64,000 nt of DNA. Source: Chaenocephalus aceratus (Eukaryota; Chordata; Actinopteri; Perciformes; Channichthyidae). Shown in pieces: positions 37,536 to 48,130 of the stretch (positions are counted from its first letter, which is position 1; every line of letters starts with the position of its first letter). The notes below the pieces were generated by a model, which was not told the origin of the DNA, did no database searches, and worked only from the letters and a program-made list of their open reading frames with translations. A program made the position numbers and the translations under genes. The DNA is taken from NCBI GenBank assembly GCA_023974075.1, contig CM043789.1:34736659-34800658 (forward strand). Reading direction: 5' to 3'.

Positions 37536-39394
37536 CTACTTAGTCAAGATTACAGATGTGATTTCTGTATACCTTTTGTTGAAGAATTACTTGTATATGA
37601 CTATTAGGTATATCTTAATAATAGTTAATAATAATTATTAATAATACTTACTAAGAAAATCCTTGAGATTGTTCCCAAAGAAAGCAGTGGGAGACTGCAT
37701 CTGCAGGTAGCCAGGTACCAGGTAACCAACGGCAACCAACTGTCAACTAACTGCCGAGCCCCCGGTCACCAACATCATCAGCTTGGTACCCAATATTATC
37801 CAAAAATAAACACTTAAAGTATTAGAAAAAAACTGATTGTGAACGAATATTCACTATGCACTTTAAAAAATGAAAAGGTAGTTGGTCATACACACGTTTG
37901 GTCATTTCTTGCTATTTTTGTCCAGAAATACAGTCAAAATGTTGTCAAATGTCAACAATAACCATCCCATTGAATTACTAGGATCAAAATTGTGTGGGAA
38001 AATGTATTAATTTCGCTCTGTAAGTTGTCTACTTCAAAAGTTATGCCTACATTCTACATTACATTCTATTTTCATGTTTCGATTTGTGGGTTAGGTGCTA
38101 TAAAGGGTTAAAACTAGCTTTTCGGACATTATTTCAGCTTGGTACCCAATATAATCTTAATATAAATACTTGGAGGATTGAAAAAAAACTGATTGTCAAC
38201 AAATATTCACTCTATGCGTTTGAAAAATAAAAAAGTAGGTCAGACACACATTTTTTTGCATTTTTTGCTGTTTTTGTCCAGACATACAGTCAAAATGTTG
38301 TCAAATGTCAAAAATAACCATTCCATTGAATTCATAGGGTCAGAATTGTATGGAAAAATGTATTCATTTGTCTCTGTATGTTGTTTACTTCAAAGGTTAT
38401 GCCTCTTGCTACATCAAATTGTAATGTTTCGGTTTTGGGTTAGGTGCAATAAAGGGTTAAAAATGGAGCCTTTCGGACATTATTTCAGCTTGGCACCTGG
38501 CAGATTCTGAAAGTAGACACTTTAAGGATTAAGAAAAATCAGGTGGCATACAAAATTCCGAGGGGTGCGCGTGGACCCCTATTTCCATCTAGACTAATAC
38601 AACATAAACCGATCCTTCAGCCTCATATGAGCTCTCAGACACGTTCAACATTAACCTGTCATCGCTGTCTGAGCTTGCTGCTGTGTGCGCCGTCGTGCGT
38701 TTACATCTGACTGTATATATATAAAGGTTTACATGCAGATGCTGGGATCCTGGACGGTGCAGCTGGAGCGCTGTGCCCGCAATGACGTCACCCATCATTT
38801 GGCGGGACTTGAAGAATCCCGAGAAGATCCAGAAAATTGTCAACATTGAAGGGCAGATTAATGGTTATCAAAGTACAAATATCCAAAATCAGTTCAGTAA
38901 CGGTTTTCAAGGGGACAATATGTACTCAAATTGATGGGTTTGGATGATGGGGGAAAACCGTGTCACAGCTCTTTAAAGAAATGAGAACTCCTCTCCTCTG
39001 AGCGGTCATATTAAAGCGACGTCCGTTCATTATTACGTGGCAACAGCTGCATCAGCTGTCGAGTGTTTTGTCATATTTTATAATCTCTGTTAGATCAGCT
39101 GAACATTGTTCCCCCACATATTTACTTTGAATTCATTGAGAGTGCGGTATAATGAGACAATAACAGGCTACAGATGCATGCGGTCACACACACACATAAT
39201 ATGCAATTTAAAGTATGAGAGCACTCTCATAATAACGTAACACAATCAGAGACTGGATATACCCCCCCCCCTCTCTCTGGTCGCTGAAATGGGGAATTGA
39301 AATTACTGGCCAAAAGTTGTATTTGCAAGTATTAAAAGTAAGCAGAGGACACCAAACCAACTGAGACCCGTCTGTCCGCCGCATCTACGCACTG

Positions 39395-39480
39395 TACAAC
39401 ACACACACCTACATACTGTACCACACACACCTACACACTGTACCACACACACCTACACACTGTACCACACACACCTACAG
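39395..39480. repeat. 22-bp tandem repeat
   Basis: Unit GTACCACACACACCTACACA plus CT, about four copies, in the right part of the 9.2-kb element. Confidence 0.9.
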
Positions 39481-40104
39481 CTCCTAAAGCATAATCAGGC
39501 TACAGCCGTTGTGTATTTTATTATGTGAAGCACTAAATGGTCTTAGAAAAATATCGACTCTTTGTTTGTAGATATCTACTAAACTAAAGCAAATAAAGAG
39601 AGTAGGCCTGTTATACTGAGTGATACATATTTTACACACTGCTCTGCTTTCTGCACCTCAGCTGTTATCACTGTAAACATCGCGTTGCGATGAGAGCAGG
39701 TTCTAAAATAATATCCAGGGGATGCATGCAGAGCTGTCATTGGCTGAGATAAGTCCGGCCGTGCGTCACGCCTCCACCGTTCCCGGAAATGCATCCGCGG
39801 AGGAGCCGTGGAGGAACCATCAGTGTATCCTCGGTTATAGCTCCTCCAGAGAGCCTCCTCGACGCTCGATCCTCGGTCCTCGGTGTGCATTTAGAGAAAT
39901 GAGACGTCCTTCAAAATGGCACGCTGAATTTCATTTCCGGGTCACTACCGGAGGACCGAGGAGTCGAGGAGGGGACATTTGAGTATTGAGAAGCCTCTTT
40001 TGAATAGAACAATTATCTGAGCATGCACAGTGTAGTTTTTACAGCACCCATTCATTTTGACAGCAGCCCCACCTAGTGTCAGCAGAAAGTATACCTTTTT
40101 AGGA

Positions 40105-40883
40105 GTATAACTTAATACTAATGCAGTTACTTTGGTGTGAATAAATGTAATCGAAAATGATTGCAGGGCCGTAGATACATTTAAAAACACAGGTTATGCC
40201 CTCGTTTCGAAACGTGACACTGCCTTAAAAAAAAAGAAGAATGATCTTTTTCTCCCAAAATATTCATGGTATTAGTAAACGGTTTATTAACACTTTATTT
40301 TAGGGGTGTGTAATTCCTTATAGTATCCCTAAAGTAAATCTGCTAACAATGTGTTACTTATTACGGGGAAATGGAGCGAAGTTCAGACCTATCATGCTAT
40401 ATTTGAATAATATAGTGTAGGACCATACCTATATAAGGCATATTTATGCTTTTTATTTTTCAAAATACCAAACAGATCATGCATATTAGCCATTCCTCAT
40501 TTCGCTCAATTTAACACTGTCTTTTCATGGGCTGATTCTGTGAGAACAGCACCATCTACAGGCCTGGCATATGTACTACAGCGTCTCCAGCGCTTTCGAA
40601 CGGCAATGTCCGTGGCTGTCTCCTCCTGATTGGTGGAGTTGGCCCAATAGCCGTAGCGCCACTTCTGTGACGTCATAGAAGTGTTCAAATCTGGATCACT
40701 CTGTATCAGATCCGTTGCAGCCCCTTTTTAAGAGATTTGGGTATGGAGGAAAATAGAGAGGGTTGTGTTTTCTGACACTTGGTGAGTTCCCTGGAACACA
40801 GAGGACACATATTCATGTATAAAAGACGTACAAAAGTGCATTTTGCATGATAGGTCACCTTTAAGTTAGAGTTTGGTATGTAA
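40105..40883 (-). pseudogene. cd8a duplicate, intron 5 piece, with a MITE
   Basis: ACTTAATACTAATGCAGTTAC and GGGCCGTAGATACATTTAAAA match 57805-57885. About 0.47 kb between about 40389 and 40855, with CCTATCATGC at one end and GCATGATAGG at the other, is absent from the intact copy and is a small inverted-repeat MITE. Confidence 0.75.
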
Positions 40884-40898
40884 TGTAAGGAAATCTTC

Positions 40899-41398
40899 TG
40901 TGTAGCAATGCAGTGGGAGTCACCGAAAGAGACATGGTAGAGCAGGAGCTTCGATGTCAAACACTGGAGGTTTATTTGGAGTTTCGGTCGGAGCATTCAC
41001 ATCACAAGTCACAGCAGTCACGGGGAGACTGCACGGGTGGGTTACCACGTCCATTCTGGTGCGCCTCTCTCTTGTTAGCCCATTTAACTGGTTTCACAGA
41101 GAGTAATCAACATATTTTGATAAGATAGCTTAAACAGTTGGGCACACTGAGTTACTTGCGTCCGTCACTTATGGCCTCGAAGATGTCATACCTTGGAGTC
41201 CACAAACAACAAAGAAGGAAGTGTCCCAGTGCACCCACAACAACAGACCATCTGTGACCTAGTGTTGCCCGGTCACATAATGGGAACAACAACATTATGG
41301 CTGAAGCAGCCTATGTCCTTAAAGGAGATACGTCAGGGTTGGTCATGTACGTCATATCTAGGAGTCTAGGACAATTATTTCCCTAACAGTCCTCTCTT
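40899..41398 (-). repeat. LTR with adjacent polypurine tract
   Basis: Starts TGTGTAGCAATG and ends TTCCCTAACA (+ strand). It is directly followed by GTCCTCTCTTTTTATC, whose complement is a purine run, the expected position of a polypurine tract before a 3' LTR on the minus strand. Related to the solitary LTR at 11890-12403. Confidence 0.7.
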
Positions 41399-41412
41399 TT
41401 TATCATTTATGA

Positions 41413-44400
41413 TAACCTAAAAACATTAGTCTAATACTAATTTGGTCAATACTTAACTCAATAGGCGTCTCTAGATTTGAGTGTGGTCTCACCTTATATT
41501 AATTGCATCACAAAGTAGAATAAGATTGAAACATGCAATCACAATGATTGATACAGCCAATCATAATAGGAAAAATCATCTCTCATCAGTGTTTGATCAT
41601 CTTTCGTCAAAAGCACAATAATGAACACACATAAAACACAAATGCATAAATAGCTAAATATTTGTTTTAAACTAATATCTTTTATCATTTACCATTAGTC
41701 AATTTCACTTATCAAACTATAAAATCAAAACCAGCTTGCCGCTTTAAAGATTTACTTCAAGGCAATCACTAGTCAAAAGCATTTTAAAATGTAGGATCCT
41801 AAGAGATCCAGCTAAGGTATACAATTCACAGTTGTGATTTTATCAATCTGTAATCTGCAAAAGTGCAGTGTCCTCAATTTTAGGATTACTTTTACGTTTA
41901 CTTAAATACGCTTTAGTCAAGAGTAAGGCACTTAATCAAATAAATACATTCGTTTAGTCAAGAACATTGTTCAAAATCTGAAAAGGAAAAGTTAGGCAAA
42001 TATTCAAAGTCTTTTGTAAACACCTGGAAAGGAAGGATTAAACATTCTTAAAACTTGAATTATTACATTTGTAAATGCTACCACTGATCTGTACCAAATT
42101 AAGTCTATCAATTATTCCTATTGTTTCCTATTGTTTATCTAATGTTGAATATAGAATATCAATTTCTTTAAATTATACTTCTCTAATTTGAGGATCAAAT
42201 ATGCTACATAATTGTTATATGAAATATATATGTTTTGGGCCAAAACTGAATTTAATCCAGTACTTGAAACATAATTGTAGGTCTTTCTGTGCATGGATAA
42301 TACATTAAAGAGTAGTGTTGTTAAGCCTGATTGCTGGACGATTAAGGATATTAACATTATCTGTGATAATAGTAGAAATATCTCATTATTCAATACTTTA
42401 TAATCTGAAAATATTAATTAATTAATTTTGTTTAGTGCGAAAGTGTAATCTGATCCGGCAAAAATATATTAATCACCACTATTCAACACATTGGAAATAT
42501 AAAGACAGTCATTAATTGTACATCTGTAAACATCCAAGATATAAAATCAATTCAAAGTTCATCTTTGTACGAGAGCTGGAAGAACGTGTCCTTCAGTCTT
42601 TCTGACTCGTTCTCCTCCTCTCTTTATGACAACGAGTGTCTGGTGTGTAAAGGCATCCTGATACTGTAGATTAGCACTGAGGTGCTGATTGGCTCAAAAC
42701 TCTTCTTCATCAGAGCGCCATATTTCCCCCAATTGTTCTGCTTTTGTGGCTCATTCAGTGAGCACTGTAGTTGATCCCCCCGGTGAAATGGAGGCTCATC
42801 TGCCTGCATTCCTTCTGCTATCTGCTTGAGAGCAGTGCAACTGCGTATTCCAAGTGGCGCATCCAGGTCTCCCCCGTGATGGGAGAGGTTAGGAAGACAT
42901 CTGCTCCTCCAAGTAACAAGGAACCTTGTATGAAGCCTCTGAAGCCCTCGCTCATCCCGCAGAGTTGTCTGCCTGAACCCACTGAGCAGAATGGTGAAGA
43001 AGCATCCCATCTCCTCAGATATTGAAGATTAGAATCCTCTCATCTCGAACGAAATAAATGTTCCAATATAAAATCAATTACTCAATATAATTGACTCTTC
43101 CCTCCCTTTTCTTACATATGTCACATATGAAATAATAACTTAGGAGTCTATTTAAGCATGGTGTAGTTTATAATCTATTACTCGAGAAGACTCAGTATCA
43201 ACTGTGTGCAGCTTGCAAAAAAAAAAAAAAACAATTGTGAGAAACATATATTATGCAGGAAATGTATACCTTTGTTGAAAAACAAAGCATATCTGATTTG
43301 GGAGGAAAAGCTTCATCCCCCTTAACATCTGAGTTACCACTGAAGGCATAGCATGAATGATAGTGGGTGTCTGAGGGTGTTATTACTGAGAAATGTCAAA
43401 CAAATTCAAAACCTTACATTTGAAAACAGGTTTGCATTCCTCCACTTAAGGTGACGTTATCATTGGAAACAATAAAAGCTAATTGTTTTGATGTAGAATC
43501 TATCAATTGAATCGTCAGAGCAGAACAGAATGGTCGTATTGTAGCCTGAGTTTCGTGCAGCCTCTAGTTTGTTTCAGGTGGACACATTGTCTATATCATG
43601 TGAATACATGTAGAACTAAGAGGCCCCTGACATTAGGCCTATTTTCAAAATAGTTGGGGCTTTTAACAGCTTGCTAACCTACAGGCATCCTCTGCATAGC
43701 AGTATGAATAGCCTAAAAAAAAAAACCCACTCTGCGGTAACGAGAGTCATGTGTCTGACCCAAATGCCCCAAGTGAAGCCGTTAGTCTCATCTGACTGAC
43801 CCAAGGGTTAGTGCTGGTGTGACAATGAGGCTTCCAGGTGTTCAAAGCAGATGTCAAGCTTTCAGTTCATGGCTCGGTGGGGGGGAGCAGACCCACGTGA
43901 GACAGTATCAATGGCTGTAATGTTCAGTTTGAGGAGCGTCATTCTCTCTGGGAGCAGGAAATGGTGTCCATTCTCGGACCAGACCATTAATGTCATTTAA
44001 TGTAGAGCAGCCATAGCATCTCTGTGACTGCACTCAGCCGGACTGTAGCAGGGTAGAACTGGGTGACCCTTAGTGAAGCCGTCCAAGGCCATAGACAAAA
44101 TGGAACCACGTACTAACAAAAGGGACACAAGGTCATCAATGTCTCTCTTTACCATTGGCCTAATTGCACAACAAATTAGTGGAAAAAAATGTGGAACACT
44201 AATCCATCATGTGAAATGTTGAGTTAATCTAAATAATTACTTATGGGTTGAAATCAAATTAACATTAACATTAGAACTAAAGTCAGTGAAAATTGGACTT
44301 GCACGGATCAGAATCTAAGCAATACACCATTTTCCCAGCTCTGTAATGAAAAGGATAACAAGACTAGGTACATTACAGGAGTGTTAAAACACCCAAACAT

Positions 44401-44587
44401 GCACACTTATCTTATTCTAGTAGAGAATAGAGGACAAGGTCTAATGTTGTGAACAAAATGATCAAGTCAAAGTTATTTTATTTATTCTATGTTATGTACC
44501 ACATTTAATTTAATAATTAATCTTGAATTACTAATAACTTTAAAGAAGGCAACAATTTACAATTTGGATAAGGTGAATACTTATCCA

Positions 44588-44673
<86 letters not shown>

Positions 44674-46238
44674 TGTCTTCCCAAGATTTAAAACATTTGG
44701 GACAGCAGTTAAAATGTTATGAGAATAAATCAAAACACTTGCACATTAATTAAATACATTTGACATTTAGCTCGAGGTGGGTTCAATACTTATTTAAAAT
44801 TGGGCTCGAGTAGAACTCCTGGATTTGGCTTGCAACACAAAGTGATACTGATCTCTGTAGGACTTGGAAATGTCATGATTCAAAGTGTGGGCCTGTGAAA
44901 GAGAGGCCCTTGGAAAACAACATCTATTGTTTAACTGTAATTACTTATTTTAAAGAGATTGCCCAAGGTTTAAAACATTTATTATGCACACAATAAAAAC
45001 TTCAACAAATATATTGATCCTGGCTTAACCAGCGACCTTTACTCTATTGTTCATAAGCTCGGTTTCAGAAAACTTGTCAGTAGTTTAACAACTATTTTAA
45101 TTTTTAGTAATGTCTATGGAGACCAATTGGTTGATACGAGAAATAATTTGAAGCAGTTTAATAAAGAATGTTAAACTATTTTTAAAACTGTAATTGAACT
45201 TCAACTTATATAAATTATCTGATTCCAGTGGCCAGTTGGAACAGACAATCAACAAAGTTTCCATTTTGCAGCAACAGCACAAAAGGTTTCAACAACGATT
45301 CTTATCTGCTTTGTTTCGGAATGTGTTCAATACACTACGTTTTTATTCATTATTACCATACAATACATAGATTAAGAATAAATGAAACAAATAATACAAC
45401 ATTGACCTACAAAAACAGATTTTGCAACCCTGATCTCCTCAGGCAGGTCTCTGAGGGTCTCGGGGCGCAGGACGGGGCATAGGGTTTATACAAGGTCACA
45501 AACATATCTTAACATTCCAGCAATACCATTTAAGAATGGATTCTTAAAGCAATAATCTTCTTTTCTTCTTACACCTAGCGCACACCCTGAACAGTGGGCT
45601 TCTTGTTTACATTTTCCCCTGCACATTCAGATGCAGGACATAAAAAAACACTCTTTTGCTATTTAATTTCATTTTGCAGCACATTTATAATACCAGAATT
45701 TTGCTTTACATCTTTATATTATTTTATTATATACAAACATACAAACAATCAGACAAACAAAACATGAACTCGTAATAAACACCAGCGTGACAGCAAAGCT
45801 CATCCAGCTCAATTTAGTCCGAATTATGAGGTTTCAGAGGGGGTAGGGAATTATCTCTAGTGGGGCGCCTTGACTCGCACGTCCACCCTTGTACAAGTGC
45901 TAAGATCGTGCCTGAAGACCGTCCAAAAGCGATAACTAGCTTATCCTCTTGCGACAACCACTACTCCATCAGTGGCGCTATGAACCCCCGACCAGGAGAA
46001 CATAGACTTTTTTAACTGTAGTCCTACTCGACCAGCCGATACAGTTTTGTTCTACACTTTGCTTGCCACTGCCCACCCGTGATCAATTAGCCTATAATTT
46101 TATGTATGCACCCCGGACCGCCACCAGCTCCTCTAGCCATGTATAGGGAACTGTGGCGCATCGGGTGATGCACGCATCTCGCGCTTCCCCGGCCTTGCCA
46201 GCAATGCAGAAGACGGTCACAAACAACGAGTGCTTTTA
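41413..46238. other. Inserted AT-rich sequence, possibly remains of an LTR element
   Basis: Absent from the intact cd8a intron 5 (about 58110). Minus-strand frames at 42139-42393 and 42624-43010 are open but resemble nothing I can name; no reverse transcriptase, integrase or gag motif was seen, and no second LTR was found at the right edge. Includes a GT microsatellite at 44590-44671. Confidence 0.45.
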
Positions 46239-46284
46239 GACCATTTTAGATTTAAAGAGAAGTTTCATTCAAAGAACATTTCAG

Positions 46285-46327
<43 letters not shown>

Positions 46328-46700
46328 GCAGAATCGAATATTAAACAGCCAAATAAATACACAAATATACATATATATTTTTTTAAACAACACATACAAC
46401 ACTTTCGTTTTGGTGTCAGGGTTGGGTGGCTTTAGTATTTCTAATTGGAAAGACTATGTTGGATAAATAGAAAACTACTTACTTTCTTTTGTTATGGTGT
46501 GGGCATCTCCGTGTCCTTACGCCTACATGACATCAAGAATTATCAGACATTTTACAAATCTTTATAAACATCAAAATCAAGAAAAGCAGAAAACAAATCT
46601 TGGGGAACATTTGCAGAATTTCATCATTTATTTATTTTTCTTTTTTTAAAGCATTTCCAGGGTTTTTATCATGGTTTTCAGATATGAGATGAATGTACGG
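46239..46700 (-). pseudogene. cd8a duplicate: exon 5 and flanking introns, truncated
   Basis: Paralogous to 58130-58542. Exon 5 copy at 46483-46522 keeps both splice sites and the CPHH Lck-site codons, with two amino-acid changes. Homology ends at the exon 4 donor; the next base is CAST exon 16. Exons 1-4 are absent. Confidence 0.88.
46292..46321. repeat. (AT)n microsatellite
   Basis: Fifteen AT units inside the cd8a intron 5 copy; the paralogous site at 58180 lacks them. Confidence 0.95.
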
Positions 46701-46774
46701 CCTTGGGTACTGCTGATGGTCTGGACCTTTTGTCTGGAGACTTCATGGACTCCTCATCAGCTCCTCCTGCACAG
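46701..46774 (+). pseudogene. Copy 2 of CAST exon 16, 5' truncated
   Basis: Begins CCTTGGGTACTGCTGATGG and keeps the donor CACAG|gtacat; the acceptor and first codons are replaced by cd8a sequence. Confidence 0.9.
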
Positions 46775-46889
46775 GTACATTGTGGATATCTCACACATGC
46801 ATATGTTTTGAGTAAAGTAGTGTAGAAATATTGCAGGAATACAGTATCTTACATTATCTCTTTAACGTGGTTTTTGTTGGTTGTTGCAG

Positions 46890-46982
46890 AAAGCCCCTGT
46901 TGTGGCTGTGCGTCCTCCTGCTAACAAATTCATGCAGGAGAAAATCCCTGATGATTTCTCTCTGGAGGCTGCAACTGCCACG
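46890..46982 (+). pseudogene. Copy 2 of CAST exon 17
   Basis: Open frame, both splice sites; codes KAPVVAVRPPANKFMQEK, losing the cysteine of the parent exon. Confidence 0.88.
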
Positions 46983-47004
46983 GTACAGCACACTCACATA
47001 TCTC

Positions 47005-47579
47005 CAGGGTTGGGTTGTAACGGAATACATGTAACGGCGTTACGTAATCAGAATACGGAGTCACGGACATGAATTCATAGATCAAGGCAGACTGGTGCAC
47101 ACACTCTCCTGTTTTGCCAATCCGGTGCTTAAACAAATATAGCTCTACACCCCTGGCCGAAATGTCCTTAAAATGAAGTCCGAGTTCGACATTTTAATTC
47201 ATGTCCTGGCACTGGACACTGGCAGGACAGAAGGCGACACGCCCTTTCTAAGCCGTGTCCCTCACTCCTCACATCCCAAGCTGCATCCCCAAAAAGTGTA
47301 TTATGTTGTTACATCGTTTCAGATGTTATGTTTCAGTTGTGCTCTTGATAAGCCATTACAACAGTAAAAACACGTTCAGTTTCCTTTTGCTTTTTGTGTC
47401 TCCTGTTCACCAAAACATACCCATCTGTGATGGAAAAATAAAGTAATCCAAAAGTAATCTAAAAGTAATCTGATTACGTTTTAAGACACGTAACTGTAAC
47501 TGTATTCGGATTACTTTCAGAGCCATGTAATCAGTAATCAGTAACTGATTGCATTTACAAAGTAACCCTCCCAACCCTG
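47005..47579. mobile_element. hAT-like MITE with perfect 8-bp TSD, copy 2 only
   Basis: Ends CAGGGTTGGG and CCCAACCCTG are perfect inverted repeats; TSD CATATCTC at 46997-47004 and 47580-47587. The paralogous site near 16058 is empty. The interior shows inverted GTAACGGCGTTACGTAATC / GTAATCAG stretches. Confidence 0.95.
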
Positions 47580-48130
47580 CATATCTCTGATCCAGTGTAA
47601 TGTTGATCATCTTCGTTCATCAAGGATACAAAACAAAGAAAAAGAGGATTGTTATGACTGACTTTGGCTCATTTGTACTTTTTTGAAAGTATCAAAGTGT
47701 TTCCCATGCAAACAGAAACTAGAAGCAATAAGGCAGCATGCAGATTGGCAAAAAACAGCTTTGTGTACTCTGGCCCAGTGGCTCTTGGAGATGACATCAT
47801 GCTCACAATAAAAACGCTAAAATGCTGTTATCAAGCAAGTATAACAATTCCGTAATAATTCACCCACAAAATGGCCATTGGAAGCCAATTACTCAACCTG
47901 TGATACCTTGAATTAATGAAGACAAATATTTTCTCGCAAATCTTTAAGGTTTGATGCATATAACTATATGGGGGCAACAGCAAAAAGATCTAAACATCTA
48001 TTTCCAAACTCTCAAACTACTTGTGTACTTTAGAGGTATCATTTAGTCAGTTGAATGCTCATTACTTCACAAACACATGCATTTTCTCTGCTTTAATATT
48101 TGAAACACTTCTCCCTGCTGAACAAATCTG

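Larger units (their letters stand above)
32651..38596. mobile_element. 5.9-kb DNA transposon with about 0.77-kb terminal inverted repeats
   Basis: The left arm (32651 to about 33430) starts TAGTCTAGATGGAAATAGGG and the right arm (about 37815-38596) ends with its reverse complement. Both are flanked by ATA (32648-32650, 38597-38599), a possible 3-bp target duplication. Each arm holds two tandem subrepeats of about 0.35 kb, recognisable by ACCAAGCTGAAATAATGTCC and GACATTTGACAACATTTTGAC. The minus-strand coding pieces at 33482-37092 lie between the arms. Confidence 0.88.
30816..39998. mobile_element. 9.2-kb element with about 35-bp inverted repeats
   Basis: Left end AGAGGCTTCTCAATTCTTAA and right end (reverse complement) AGAGGCTTCTCAATACTCAA match, and the similarity continues through CCCCTCC into GGACCGAGGAG-rich subterminal sequence. 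Flanks are TTT on both sides. It carries the 31733-32590 MITE and the 32651-38596 transposon nested within it. No ORF in its own sequence was recognised. Confidence 0.65.

Noticed and set aside
42139..43010. Possible envelope-like or gag-like proteins on the minus strand
   Set aside because: Open frames with hydrophobic stretches but no motif I can name; position behind an LTR is suggestive only.
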